64,000 bases of DNA from Emergomyces orientalis. Lineage: Eukaryota > Ascomycota > Eurotiomycetes > Onygenales > Ajellomycetaceae. A program made the position numbers and the translations under genes. Positions 21,563 to 33,277 of this stretch are shown in pieces (positions within the stretch are counted from its first letter, which is position 1; every line of letters starts with the position of its first letter). The notes beneath the pieces were generated by a model that worked only from the letters and a program-made list of their open reading frames with translations, did not search any database and was not told where the DNA came from. The stretch covers positions 141,656-205,655 of the forward strand of contig MOWL01000095.1 of the NCBI GenBank assembly GCA_002110485.1, given 5' to 3'.

Positions 21563-22415
21563 ATGATACCACGAAGTACTTTTCTTACCCTCTTTCTCCT
21601 CATCGTCTCCCTCGCTTCTCTTGTTTCCGCCTCCAGTAAGTCACCCTACCCAGGCAGTTTGACCCTTCCAACTTCGTTCCTCCTCTCTATCCGTTCTTCA
21701 GTGCTAACAGCCTTTCCAACTATTCAAATAAATAGCCCATACCTCATTCTGCAAATGTACCTGTTTCTCTAACAGCACCATCATCCAGTTGGGGCCCCCG
21801 AAAACGAACTCCGCCTCTTCAGTACCTGCCAGATCATTTTTCTTTCCTCGAGACGATCATGGTGACAGCGAAGACAAAAAGAAGGATCCTGAGAAGGGAG
21901 ATAAGAAATACAGAGCGCTGAATTGTAACGATTGCAATCGAAGATTTTGCCTCGACTACGGCCTACCCAAGTGTAAAGGGGCAAAGGAGGAGGATGTTTT
22001 CACAACTTGTTTCCGTGAGTGCCACAAGCTTCATCCTACACATGGCAATAGGTTTACACTATTTTGAGAAAACCCTACCCAATATCCAATCCCCTTACTC
22101 CGCATATGCCATATACCTATATCTAGCTGGAGCCAGTCCTAACTATTTTCTGCAGAGCGAGACTCCAACAAGGACAAAGCTGTCGTTTTCATTTTCATCA
22201 TCGCAACAGCGGGGCTATTAGTATGGGCGGCAATAAAGCCATGTGTAGAGAAATGGATATTAGTATGTCCCTTCCTTTCTACGTGTCGAAAGGCGGAAAG
22301 AGTGCACTTGAATGAATTCTGTTTGGGCGCGCAGTTGGGCTAACTTGCTATCCCCATTTGATAGGCAGTAAGGGAGCGGAGGTCGTACCTCCCTATTTCC
22401 GGTCAAGAGCATTAG
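21563..22415 (+). CDS. small secretory-pathway single-pass membrane protein, four exons
   Basis: join(21563..21635, 21736..22014, 22156..22262, 22365..22415), 169 codons plus stop. Introns: GTAAGT...AATAG (100 nt), GTGAGT...CTGCAG (141 nt), GTATGT...TTGATAG with branch GCTAAC (102 nt); all phases agree. Residues 1-24 are a signal peptide (TFLTLFLLIVSLASLVSAS). The lumenal part has two Cys clusters, HTSFCKCTCFSNST and LNCNDCNRRFCLDYGLPKC, then EEDVFTTCF. Residues about 127-146 are a transmembrane helix (VFIFIIATAGLLVWAAIK), followed by a short basic cytosolic tail ending RRSYLPISGQEH. I recognise this as a conserved but uncharacterised ascomycete family. The four-exon model is supported by continuity of the Cys motif across intron 1 and of the helix across intron 2. 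Confidence 0.82.
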
Positions 22416-24256
22416 ATCGCGGAATAAGTCTAGTCTATTCACGATTTCATTGAAAGATTTCTTCTTCTTCCCCCAGGCACGGGACACCCTGCCCACCTGG
22501 GAACTGCGGGATTTATTTACTTCACGTGGGCCTTTTTGAAAGCCACATTTGCGGGCGAAGCCATCAATCACTCTTCTTCGTGACATTTCTCTTGTGTTCT
22601 TTTTTTTTTTTTTTTTTTTATTATTTTTGGGAGGGGAAAGCCATACTGGAGTGCAAATTTTATATATATAGGAAAGGGGTTGGATACATTGCTTTTGGGA
22701 AACAGACTAGGTATTGTATAGAGATTTTGGACCTCATACTCATATGTATCAAAAGACTAGACGATCCTTGAAAGCGGACTTGAACTCTTCTTTTGCTTTT
22801 TCGTTTTTGAACTTGCTTATAGTGCATGTCTGAAGACCTTGTGGCAGGTAAAACAGTCAGCTTGTGACAATATTTTATTGCCTTGTCTCGTGGGATATTT
22901 GCACATCGATAGGCTAAGGTGCAGCTCAAGATGGACGTTCACGCTAGTGTAGATTGTGAATTGTAGCTTTTTAGTCAGCTGGTTACGCATCCCCTGTATG
23001 GTTTGGTCTGAAATTCAAGTGCTGGCCAACTTGAAATAGAAACCCTAGGTAGTCATTACATGAGGTTCTGCTTTGTTGCATTCATGGTCAATGAACCCAA
23101 ATAAGAATTGCCTGCGTGGGCATAGATTGGGTGGTGATTCGTATGGCCGATATCATGCCCCTCAAACATCTCAATTGGAAAAGAAACTAAGTTGATCGTC
23201 AATTTTTTTTCATAGCGCCTGTCTCCGCTGCCCTGTGGGGAATTGTTTACAGGCACATGTCCGTCAAGTTGGGAAACTTTGCCTACTTCCGGCTTAGCAA
23301 ATTCCAGTCCACACTTGGCATCGAATTAAGCACCAATAATTTTAATTTATGGCGTGGAGCGTCTGGAATGTCGCCGGGACGCACTGCGTTAGTGGCGAAC
23401 GTTTCTATCATATTTGCCAATTCTCCGAGCCCCGAAACAACTTACTGAGCCGAACCGGGAACAGAAGCGGGACTCATGCATCGGCTCTGGCGGTAGTATC
23501 TTTGAGACAATTGTACTGAAATCCCGCGGGCGCTGGATTTGATGATAAAGGAATATACGGTCTTCTCAATCAATTGAAGCAAGGAATTACTTCGCCATGT
23601 GCCTGGGATGTAAGATTATGGGTGGGAAACAGTACTACGAGGAGTTACCGCAGAGCATGAGGCCGCGTGTGGTCGGGGCATTGGCCCTATCTGCGAGGGC
23701 TTCTCGGCGGTGTGACTGGAAAGAGTGGGACCAGTACGGATACAGCATTCTCTCTGAGGATATGAGCGGCTGGGCCATGGAGCGACCGTTCGATAGGTAC
23801 TAGGTACTTATCCATGGATCATTGTGGAAAAAAAAAATATAGGTAATTACTAAGGCCAAAGCCAATATTGTCCAGCTTATGGATAACCCCGCCCTGTTGT
23901 CAATATGTTTAGATTTCCCACTATTTCGCACAATTAATGAGTTTTCTTTATTATTTTTATCATTATCTCGTCGTTCTCGTTTCCTCTGCGTTCATTAAAC
24001 AAGATCAAATCTCCCGCTCTCCTTTATTCCCTCTGCTTTGTGCTCTTGCCCTTGTATAAAATCTACAGCCCAAGAAGCGTCATCGCGATCAAAACAGCGC
24101 CGAGCACGCCTTGAAAGATACTACTCAACAGACGTGCTGTTTATCGCAGTCCACATCGCTAGGATAAACTGGAATCTGAAATTAGACACAAGTGTCTGAT
24201 CCGTGTTGCAACTGTTTGGGGGATAGCCGTAAGGATCAAATTAACCTGTGAAGAAT
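22416..24256. other. intergenic, no gene seen
   Basis: It has a T homopolymer near 22600-22620, then ordinary-composition DNA. A 68-codon frame at 23597-23803 (CLGCKIMGGKQYYEELP) is the only one with mixed composition, but nothing supports it. The last 200 bases are the MFS gene promoter. Confidence 0.45.
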
Positions 24257-26187
24257 ATGAAATTAACACGTCAGGCAAGACCAAACGCCTCAACCACCAT
24301 CAACACCAACACCATCACCACCGCTACACCCGCTGTAAACCATCGCGATACCTCCGATGAAGCCTTTCCGACTATCCAGCTCTTTATTCTGGGTCAGTAT
24401 GCCCCCATATGTTTAGTGAAACACTTTCCTTCTTCAGTCATTGAGACTGACATTTGAGTATTATTAGCATTATGCCGCTTGGCTGAACCCATCGCCCTAA
24501 CCTCCATCTTCCCTTACTCATGGATTATGGTTAGAGACTTCAACTTCGGCCACGAAAGCAATGCTTCCTTTTATGCCGGGATTCTCATTTCAGCGTTTGC
24601 GCTGTCGGAGAGCTTGACAGGCATGTTCTGGGGTGGCCTATCTGATAGAGTTGGCCGCAAGCCAATCCTACTCTTCGGCTGCGTAGGTACCATGCTCTCC
24701 CTGCTCATAGTCGGGTTTTCCACTAGCTTTTGGGTAGCACTACTTGGTAGGATCCTGGGTGGAATTTTGAATGGAAATATAGGCGTTATCCAGACAATGG
24801 TGGGGGAGTTGGTCAAGAAGCCGGAGCATGAACGTATGACTTTTTTCTCTTTTCTCCTTCCCCGGCGTAATATTCCCAGAACATGATCTCCCATGGTTAA
24901 CTAAGTTTTGTCATAGCTCGTGCTTATGCTGTTATGCCATTTGTCTGGTCGATCGGGACGATTATTGGTCCAGGTGAGTTTCATATTACTATACCCCCTC
25001 TCTGTTGGGTATGGATGCTTACATGCTGATATGCCGTTGCAGCAATTGGAGGCTACTTCGCAAAACCCGCCGACTCCTTCCCGTCTGTATTCTCCCGTTC
25101 TGGGATTTTTGGCATCTTTCCTTACCTCCTGCCTAATATTATTTGCGCTGTTTTACAGCTTATGAGTATCATCGCGGGATATTTGTTCTTGGAAGAGACC
25201 CACCCTGACCTACTCAGGGGAGCAGCGGCTGTCGAACACCCACATGACGTAGATGAATTTGGGGCACCCCTGGCTGTAGTTGCTACAGCAGGGTCCACTG
25301 CTCATGCCTCAGCTGATCTGCGAGCAAAGTCATACGGGACTTTTAACGACGTCGATATGCATGAGGACGAAGAATGGGATGTGGAACCAGATGGGAAATC
25401 TTACGAAGGTTCCGCTGAAAAAGAAGCTAAGGTCTTCACGTACCGCGTCACCATGCTCGTGATTGCATTGGGAATATTCACCTATCACTCTATGACATAC
25501 GATCACCTACTTCCCATATTCCTCCAAGACGAAAGATCCGGAACGGCCTCGACAGCGGCAAAATCAGCATTGGACATCCCCGGCGGCCTGGGTCTTTCAG
25601 TTCAGACTGTCGGAATAATCATGGCCGTTAACGGTGTAATCGCCCTTCTAATCCAAGCCATAGTCTTCCCACTCTTAGCAGAGTGGCTTGGCGTATGGAA
25701 CGTCTTCGTTCTCGTCACTGTCTTACATCCTATAGCATATTTCATCGTCCCCTTCCTGGCCTTCCTCCCGCAAAACCTGCTCTTCCCGGGGATCTACACC
25801 TGCCTGACCATCCGCAATATCTTCTCCATCCTAGACTATCCCGTCCTCTTAATCCTCATCAAACAAACCTGTCCGTCAAACTCCGTGATGGGTAAAATCA
25901 ACGGCCTAGCCGCTTCCGCTGGCGCAGCGTGTCGAACGATTGCCCCGCCGATTGCTGGGTACCTTTACAGCATAGGTTCCAAGATCGAATTTACTGGCCT
26001 CGCATGGTGGGCCAGCGCGATTGTTGCTATTGTGGGAGCTTGTCAGCTGTACTTCATGCATGGGAAGAAACATACGACAGTGTCGGTTACGGCACTACCT
26101 GTCTTTCTCCACCACCTTCATCATTCAGAGGAGGAAGAACCGTTAGTCTCTGAGGTTGTCCATGTGACTGTTCATGATAACGCGTAG
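24257..26187 (+). CDS. MFS transporter, YCR023C/TetA-like, four exons
   Basis: join(24257..24392, 24468..24833, 24917..24973, 25043..26187), 567 codons plus stop. Introns of 75, 83 and 69 nt have donors GTCAGT, GTATGA and GTGAGT and acceptors ATTAG, CATAG and TGCAG, all phase 1. Exon 1 encodes a Thr/Ser-rich cytosolic tail and the start of TM1, completed across intron 1 as PTIQLFIL-ALCRLAEPIALTS. Motif A of the superfamily is clear in exon 2 (GGLSDRVGRKPILL). Exons 2-3 join as PEHE-PRAYAVMPFVWS. Between TM6 and TM7 is a long acidic loop (DMHEDEEWDVEPDG). The second half has six more helices ending YLYSIGSK and a His-rich tail (LPVFLHHLHHSEEEE). The family exports small molecules at plasma or vacuolar membranes by proton antiport; the substrate cannot be read from sequence. 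No metabolic partners flank it. Confidence 0.88.
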
Positions 26188-29100
26188 CTGGGATGTCTAT
26201 TTTTCGCAAGTCACGCGTTTTTCTATCCTCCCTGAATTTGGCTGGACAACCCTAGCCTTTTCTTCCCTTATAAGTGGTGGACTATGTAGATTTCTGTTTT
26301 GTTGTGGGCAAGCTATTTAAAGAAGGATGTGAGAATTTTGAATGAGGGTCATTTAAATAGCCGCATTTGTCCTTTCATTTTCTTTTTTCTTCTTTGGTTT
26401 TCATACGTTCCCCTTTGCTGTACTAATGTTTATATGCATGTTGAAATCGTGGACATGTATCTTAATTTTAATGAGATAAAAATGAACAATAATTGTGATT
26501 TAGTTTCAATTTCTCATTGATGTATTACAGTTATTTATCACAAGTGGATTTGAACGTCTAGATATTCAATGTCTCGGCATGATCATACAGATATTGGAAT
26601 CATTGCCATTGGTGCAGAATGTTCTATCAATCAGCGTTAGTTTAACATAAAACAATAACTTAGTTGAAACATTATACATTATAGATATTATATATATCAT
26701 ACCTCTATGAATTTTCAATGTGCTGTGGCACTTCCATTGTTGGCAATTCTAAAATCCAAAGCTCCTCAGTCCACGAACGTTCTTGCGCAGCGCAACCACG
26801 CTCCTCTGAAGCCTCTCCTTCTTGTTTAATGAAAGTATGCGGTAGACTAGAAAAACGATCCCATACAAGCTCTCTCTTTACACGGATCACTTTTGTATTC
26901 CAGTTACTACAGTTGATATTGATCTTTTGTCCCTGTAACTTCTCCAAGGGTATCCCGAATCTGGCAAAGCTCAGCGCCATGCTAAGAAGGATTACGGGAT
27001 CTAAGGAGTAGGGACACTTCTACACAATGTGTGTTAGGACGGTAAACGGAAAAGATAAGCCAAAATCTGTTTGTTAGGATAATTAGGGTTGATGGTGCGG
27101 TGAGTCCATCCATTTACCGTGCGTTGGCTTGGGACAACATCGTCCGATTCCGGCTTTCGTTCTCAAATCTCCACAAACGCTGAGGTTCTTCCGACGAGTG
27201 TACCTCCGTAGGCTCGCAACACACTGTCGGAGTCGCCAGTCTTGAACCCATCACGGTTCTTTCCGTACTGTTCTGTGTTTGTCATAACCTCTTTGGAGAG
27301 AGCATCAAAGCACCTTTTCCTACTTTAGCGCGGGGATTCTTGAAATCTAATCAGAAACGTCATTTTAATTTTCTCATGCCCATCAAGCCAGAGCTTCATT
27401 GCCTTCACCGAATCTTCGTAGCTCTTAGCAAATCCAATTCCGACCAGAAAGAAGGGGCTCGATATGGTTGTGGCATCTGGAGCATACGATATCATAATGT
27501 CGAGTGTCATTGTGGTAGTAAAGTCAGACCCGCGTTTCTCCGCTGCTCTGGTCCAGATATCGAACAGTTTGTCATGGTTCCGTACGTTGGGCTTATTACA
27601 ATCCAGACGACTTCTTCGACCATACGGGTAGCGCTCTCGTGTAGAGGCATGGGGGGCAAGGTAAACAGATGTTTTAGAGAGCTTTCCATCGAAGAAAAGA
27701 TGCCCAGATGGTCGTTTTTCGTTCCTGTTATTGGATCTCGAAGGAGCAGCTTGGATGCCAAACATGGCACATAAACAAAAGCAAGGCTGGGTGAAAGCGA
27801 CAGCTAAGCTAACAAAAACTGTGAGAAAGAGCTTACTCATTTATGGAGGTATCAGGGCGGACAACAATCTTGTCAAAGTCATGGCGAGAGAGGTTGTTCA
27901 GATGGATGACTTCATCTGCACAATCCGCAGGGAATCGTGCAGCAAACAAGTTCCTTAATTGCTCATGGGCGAGGTGCAGTTCGTCCGCAGAGGTTTGTAC
28001 CCGAGCCCGCGCGTAAACAACTCGATCGGTATGGCGGGGTGAAGCGGTTATTGGGCCATTCCCACCAACCATAAGCTAGAAGCGTAGCGGGAAAGTTACC
28101 AGGGGGCCGACCTGGCGTAACGCGTTCCTCAGAAACAGAGCCATTCACCCATAAGGTAAACAGGATAATTGGACCTCGATGAAAACCAGAGAACCGCGTC
28201 AGAATACTTACGGGGTTTTATTGGCCCAAGCTGGAGATGATCGAGCATTAAGGTTTCGGAAAAGGAATCTTTAATTAGTAGTACATTGGCTATAGGATCA
28301 ACAAGGAGTTTACACAACCTTGGAACGAAGACCTACGGAAAGGCAGAGGAGCTTATCCAAGCTATCCGAAAGTAAAAAGAAGAACAAGAACCAAAGCAAA
28401 CAAAATAATCAAATCTGTATATAGCTTCTCATGGAACAGGAGCGTAGTGATAAGCGTTGAGTACAGAAAGCACTCTTTCAACGTCAGCGAATTCCTACAG
28501 GAAATAGATAACCTGGACTGCGTTGTCAGCTTCTTCAAAAACTCGCGACAGGAGAGTAAGATAGCTCGGATCACCCCAATATAGGGAAATACGGCGACCC
28601 TTGCACAGTTATCACCGACCAGGTAGTCAAGCAGGCATTCACAATGGACTAGGCATTTGGTCCTCTGCTGCCCCCCGAAACGCTTTACATACGTTAATAA
28701 CCCCAAGCAATTTCTACCGTCCCTCTGGAATCTCATCGAGGACTGAGAGCACCTCGTTGGCGTTCGGGAAATGAAATTCTCTGGGCTGTTTCCAGACTCC
28801 CAAAGGGTATTCTATTCCATTCTTGGCCATATATCTTCGACAAAGACATGACAAAGAGGCATATTTCAAAGGAGTGCTGTATCATTGGTAACAGAAGACA
28901 TCTCCTTGCGGGAATCAGTTAAGTTTCATTCGAGTTTCTGTAGGCTTGGAACGAGATGCGGGCATGTTTAAGTGTTCTGTCGGCATCAATAGATCCGTAT
29001 GGAGCGGGAGCCAGAGTGAGCATTCCCCTTGGGGTCGCCTTTGTTCATGCTGCATGCCAAAACTGCTATCGCTTTCCCTTGCACCTTTGAGATGGGCACA

Positions 29101-29992
29101 TTGGGGACTGCGACTAACACAGCTGGATCCCCTGGACAAATGAGCGCTAGCCGTGGCTGTTCATCCGAAGCTCAACTCAAGTACAGAGGGCGATGCCTAG
29201 GTAGCATATTTGGAGTCCGTTACTTGAACGAGACGAAATGGGTGTTAAATAAATTCCACTAGCCCTGGCCGCTACTCCCCAGGTATGTCATATTGTAGTC
29301 TAACATTTAACTTATGAGCCAGATTATTCCACATACCGGTACCCGAAAGCTGCTGATGTAGTGGTCATGAGTTGAGTTACTGAAGCCTAAGATATGAAGG
29401 ACTGTGAATAATTTCACAGTCCAGAGTGCGGGTTTCTTTATCATCACCTCATTAGCTTCATATACTCTGCTAATGAATATAATTACGCTGAAGGAAGTGA
29501 GTAAATTTCCCCAGTCCTGGCAGAGCAGCGCTGAGGTTTTTCATCTTTGAGGTTTCACAGGGAAACGCTGCAGCCATCCCAAGGTTGCAAGATGGGTTAT
29601 CACATGACTGACCTGCTTGCTGCCCGTTCCAGGCTAACTACAAACAGTTTAGCTTTGTTTACTCCCGTTGCTCCCCAGAACAAGACCACAGCAACATCAC
29701 AAAAGATAACCATCATCGCCAGACTCTTTTTTTTTTTTTTTTTTTTGGCAGATGACACGACAGGGCCACAGCATTCCCTTGCTACATTAATCTGCAAAGC
29801 AAGCCTTGGGGAATTTTACAATTTAAGAGCACATGTGTTTTGGTAAGCTTGATTTTCCGACACCTCCCTTCACAGAACTTGCCAGCACTTGTGAACTGTG
29901 CAAGGTACTGTTTCTAACGACTCCACAAAGCCCATACGCATAAAAAATTAGCACGAGGTGCGGACTGGCCCTCAAAGAGTATCTTTTTAAAG
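26188..29992. other. long gene-poor interval
   Basis: 3.8 kb with no intact gene. It holds an eroded coding relic on the minus strand (26705-28072, listed separately) and a T homopolymer at about 29727-29747. Frames at 28362-28736 (-) and 29547-29846 (+) are not convincing. The last few hundred bases are the promoter of the coiled-coil gene. Confidence 0.45.
26705..28072 (-). pseudogene. possible decayed gene of unknown family
   Basis: Three minus-strand open stretches have protein-like composition in the same order: 28072-27833 (ADELHLAHEQLRNLFAARFP), 27840-27325 (KLFDIWTRAAEKRG, TMTLDIMISYAPDATT, KMTFLIRFQESP) and 26980-26705 (ALSFARFGIPLEKLQGQKIN, RSWTEELWILELP). They need frame changes to join, and I could not find consistent GT-AG introns for all of them. 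The DIWTR...IMISYAPD...IRFQESP...GIPLE...W pattern resembles an uncharacterised, expanded eurotiomycete family, so a broken paralogue is my reading; a divergent working gene is possible. Confidence 0.35.
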
Positions 29993-32545
29993 ATGGTGGA
30001 CACAATGGACAATCCTTTATCCGTTCTAACGCCTTCAAAGCGAAATTCTCGTCCGCCCTTTTCTCCCTGCGCAAATACTCCGCGCCTGCCAGGTTCCCCC
30101 GCCATCAAGGCCACGACGATTGAAAATGTAAACCCTACTACTCCAATGAAAAGCCCACTTTACAACGATGAGAATATATGGCTTTCCATACATGATGATT
30201 CTTCCGCTCCTTTGGAGCTGAGTGACATTGGTGGTGGCCGTGGTGGAGATAGCCCTTCGAGTGGTGACAATGAGGGCCCAGCAAGCTCACCATTTCAATC
30301 AACTGTGTTTGGTGATCACACACATCTCTTTCGAAAAGCGGAATCGGGTAATTTTGGCATGGATGAGCCACAAGAAGAGAAATTAGATAGTCGGGAGCTC
30401 ATGCATGATGTGGAGATAGAGAGAGAGGAGGATTCGCGTGGGGATAGTGCGCTTCCTGTCGTCAAAGAGGATAGTGTGGGTGATGATATCGACATGCAAC
30501 AGCCAATTGGGAGCGGAAATGACGAGGCACACGAGACGGAAAATGACACGAGTATGCTCAACCCACACAGAAACCGGATTAACTATGGAGAGGTATCCAA
30601 CATCACGATGCAGGAGAAGAGTAATGAAAGCATGAGCACTATCTACCAAAGTGGCTCGAATGATAATGGCGGGGTGGCGGACAATGATGGCGGAAATGAG
30701 CACCACGCCTCGTATGATCAAGACGATACATGTCTGAGCACTTTCTCTGCTATTCCTAATATTGACATGACCGGCCTTGCTCAACTCGGACGAGACTCGC
30801 CAATGAAGCGAACGAGAGAAGGTTCTGTTAGCCCGCAGAAAAATGTGCGCGTTTCCAGATATCCTGATGGCATTGCCGAAACTCCCAGTACGGCCAAGAG
30901 GAGAGGCATTTTTTCGGAACAAGATGGAGGTACACAAACGCCTGGACGAGACTACTCTCTTGGCGATAGCCACATGAGCTTTACCGAATATACAGACCAG
31001 ATCCATGCCTTTTCCCGCGCCTCATATGCTGCGCAGGGCGGGTACCACTCTCCATCTCGTCGACTCTCTCGCTTTTCTCCTGCAAAATCTGCCGCTTCTG
31101 GATTTCGCTCCCCGTCCAAATTCTCTTTGCTGGATTTAGACATACCCCCATCTTCTACTCCTCGATCTATTCCAAGTATTACTCCTAGAGAATTGGAGTC
31201 GTTGAAGTCTTCTTTCCTATCGCAAATATCTTCTCTCAAGGCAACACTTAGCGGAAGGGATGCTGAAGTTAAGTGTTTGAAGGAGTCAGTCTCCGATGCG
31301 GAACGCAGAGTTGGGGAAGTATCTGAGGAATTGAGAAATGAATCTTCCCGTAGAGAAACAGATCAACGAGAGTGGGACCGGCGGGGAAAGGAGATGGAGA
31401 CCGTTTTAAGGGGGGTAAGGGATGAAATTGTTGACGGAGAGCGTGAGCGCGAGAGACTAAAGAGGAAAATTGAGGAAGGAGAAAAGTGCAAGGAGAAACT
31501 GGAAGGCAGAATCGTGGAACTGGAAAGCCAGCTTTCCGCCGCTAGAAATGTAGCAAATACATCGCCTCCCACCGAGGCTGATAGGAAGTCTGCGGAGGAA
31601 ACGGCCAGAGAAGTCCAGGATGCTGTTGAAAAGGTTGCTCGTGAATTACATACCCTGTACAAAGGAAAGCATGAGACCAAAGTTGCTGCTCTCAAAAAGA
31701 GTTATGAAGCCCGGTGGGAGAAACGTGTTAGGGAAGCAGAAAGGAAGCTGAAGGAGGCATTGGACGAAAATGAACGTTTGAGGTCAGAAAAGGACTCTAG
31801 CATGTCTGGCAGGGAAGGGGGATTCTGCGGAGAAGCTACGTTTATTCGTGAGACAGAGTCACTTGAGGCAGAGAAACAGGTTCTTGAAGCTCGTGTTAAG
31901 GGACTAGAGCAGGAGATCATCTCTGTTAAACGTGACAGTGAAACTCTTCGATCTGAGCTAAAACAAGAACGTGCAGAAAAGGGTGATCTCGTTGCAGCTG
32001 TTGATGAGTGGCTTGCAATCCAGCAATATCAACATCAGCAGCAACAGCACCACCACGAACAACAGCAGCAAGATCAAGCTGAGGAAGACCGAATGGTCCA
32101 AGAAGAACAGGAAGAACTACAACAGCAACTACAACAGCAACAGCCCAAACGAAAACTCCCCGAACCACCCATTTGCCGGAAGCGTTCGCTTTCCGAAGAT
32201 GAACCACACACCATCCGATTCGACAACAGTGGCGAAAAGCCAAACCAAAACGCAGGAAACGAGAATTACACTGCCCCCGGTAGTAGCATAGGTCGTATCC
32301 AGGCCCATTCATATTCGTCTAACATTCGACCTCGTGCCACGGCCTTACCGCCCTCTGGTGGCCCAACACCTAGAGTTCCTAGGTTTGGAATGCCTCCTCC
32401 TAGTCACTCGAGGGGCAATAGCGGGAGTGGGAAGTCCATTAGTTCGGGACTGCCGACTAGTGGGGGGATGTCTGCGCCTGCGGCCGGGAGGAGCGGGATT
32501 ATGAGCTCGATTGAGCGGATGGGGAGGGGTGGCGGTGCTGTTTGA
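29993..32545 (+). CDS. long coiled-coil protein with Ser/Pro-rich head, cytoskeleton/SPB type
   Basis: Single-exon ORF of 850 codons. Residues 1-395 are disordered, with many TP/SP sites (VLTPSKRNSRPPFSP, TPRLPGSPA, SPSRRLSRFSPAKS), suiting a cyclin-dependent-kinase substrate. Residues about 400-670 form a coiled coil (LESLKSSFLSQISSLKATL onward, many E/K/R heptads). Then come poly-Gln (about 675-715), a basic patch (KRKLPEPPICRKRS) and a Gly/Ser-rich tail (PRVPRFGMPPPSHSRGNSG). Head, coil and Ser/Arg/Gly tail recall fungal spindle-pole-body or microtubule-associated proteins; TACC-like is one possibility. No diagnostic domain is visible, so the function is open. Antisense ORFs here are shadows of the low-complexity coding. 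Confidence 0.75.
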   Translation: MVDTMDNPLSVLTPSKRNSRPPFSPCANTPRLPGSPAIKATTIENVNPTTPMKSPLYNDENIWLSIHDDSSAPLELSDIGGGRGGDSPSSGDNEGPASSPFQSTVFGDHTHLFRKAESGNFGMDEPQEEKLDSRELMHDVEIEREEDSRGDSALPVVKEDSVGDDIDMQQPIGSGNDEAHETENDTSMLNPHRNRINYGEVSNITMQEKSNESMSTIYQSGSNDNGGVADNDGGNEHHASYDQDDTCLSTFSAIPNIDMTGLAQLGRDSPMKRTREGSVSPQKNVRVSRYPDGIAETPSTAKRRGIFSEQDGGTQTPGRDYSLGDSHMSFTEYTDQIHAFSRASYAAQGGYHSPSRRLSRFSPAKSAASGFRSPSKFSLLDLDIPPSSTPRSIPSITPRELESLKSSFLSQISSLKATLSGRDAEVKCLKESVSDAERRVGEVSEELRNESSRRETDQREWDRRGKEMETVLRGVRDEIVDGERERERLKRKIEEGEKCKEKLEGRIVELESQLSAARNVANTSPPTEADRKSAEETAREVQDAVEKVARELHTLYKGKHETKVAALKKSYEARWEKRVREAERKLKEALDENERLRSEKDSSMSGREGGFCGEATFIRETESLEAEKQVLEARVKGLEQEIISVKRDSETLRSELKQERAEKGDLVAAVDEWLAIQQYQHQQQQHHHEQQQQDQAEEDRMVQEEQEELQQQLQQQQPKRKLPEPPICRKRSLSEDEPHTIRFDNSGEKPNQNAGNENYTAPGSSIGRIQAHSYSSNIRPRATALPPSGGPTPRVPRFGMPPPSHSRGNSGSGKSISSGLPTSGGMSAPAAGRSGIMSSIERMGRGGGAV

Positions 32546-33277
32546 ACGTTTGTGGGGATGTTGTGAAAGGGAAATGGAGGGAGGGGGTGGCATGGATGTT
32601 AATATTACTTTTGGCTTTTTTGTTTTCCTTTTTATTTCCTTTGATTTTCTATTTTCATGTTTATGGTTATTTTTATGGTTTCCTTTGTTCTAATGTGAGA
32701 TGGCGATGTTGTGATGTTGTTTTTGCTTTGTTCATGTGTATACGTACCTCTGAGAAGAGAGGAAGAATGTTACGAGGAATGATTTTTCTTTATTGCTCGT
32801 TCAATGATTCTGGTTTCATTCATTCCATATATGCAAGAGATGATGTATATTTTCCTCCGCTACTCAAGGATGGTGTTTTGGCTTTACATGTGTGCAACTA
32901 CTTTGGTTTTTGTTTTTGTTTTGATTTTTTCACTTATTGTGTGAGAGATTAGTCGTCTATTGTTTTATCGCTGTTATTCGGATTATTTATTTACATTTTC
33001 CGCTTTTTAGAATGCAGGATGGAGTGTTCACTGAGTCAACTAATGGCGACTCGAAAGAGAGCAAAACATGGATGATAGCTCAGGGAATATTACAGAACAA
33101 AATGAACCTCACAATTTGACCGGGTATAATATAATTAAGGTACAGATGCGCTGGGACATTTGGTGATACAAAAGAGTGGGGAAAGGTCAAATAAAGACAG
33201 ACCAGAGAAGGGAAATAGGGTACGGAGTACAGAGACGCGATTGTGGTGCTAATCCACGAGGATGGCTTGCTTCAGTG
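32546..33277. other. convergent intergenic region
   Basis: Shared 3' side of the coiled-coil gene (+) and the monooxygenase (-), T-rich in its first half. No gene seen. Confidence 0.5.

Noticed and set aside
23597..23803. 68-codon gene
   Set aside because: Isolated, no recognisable motif, no supporting context; chance ORF length.
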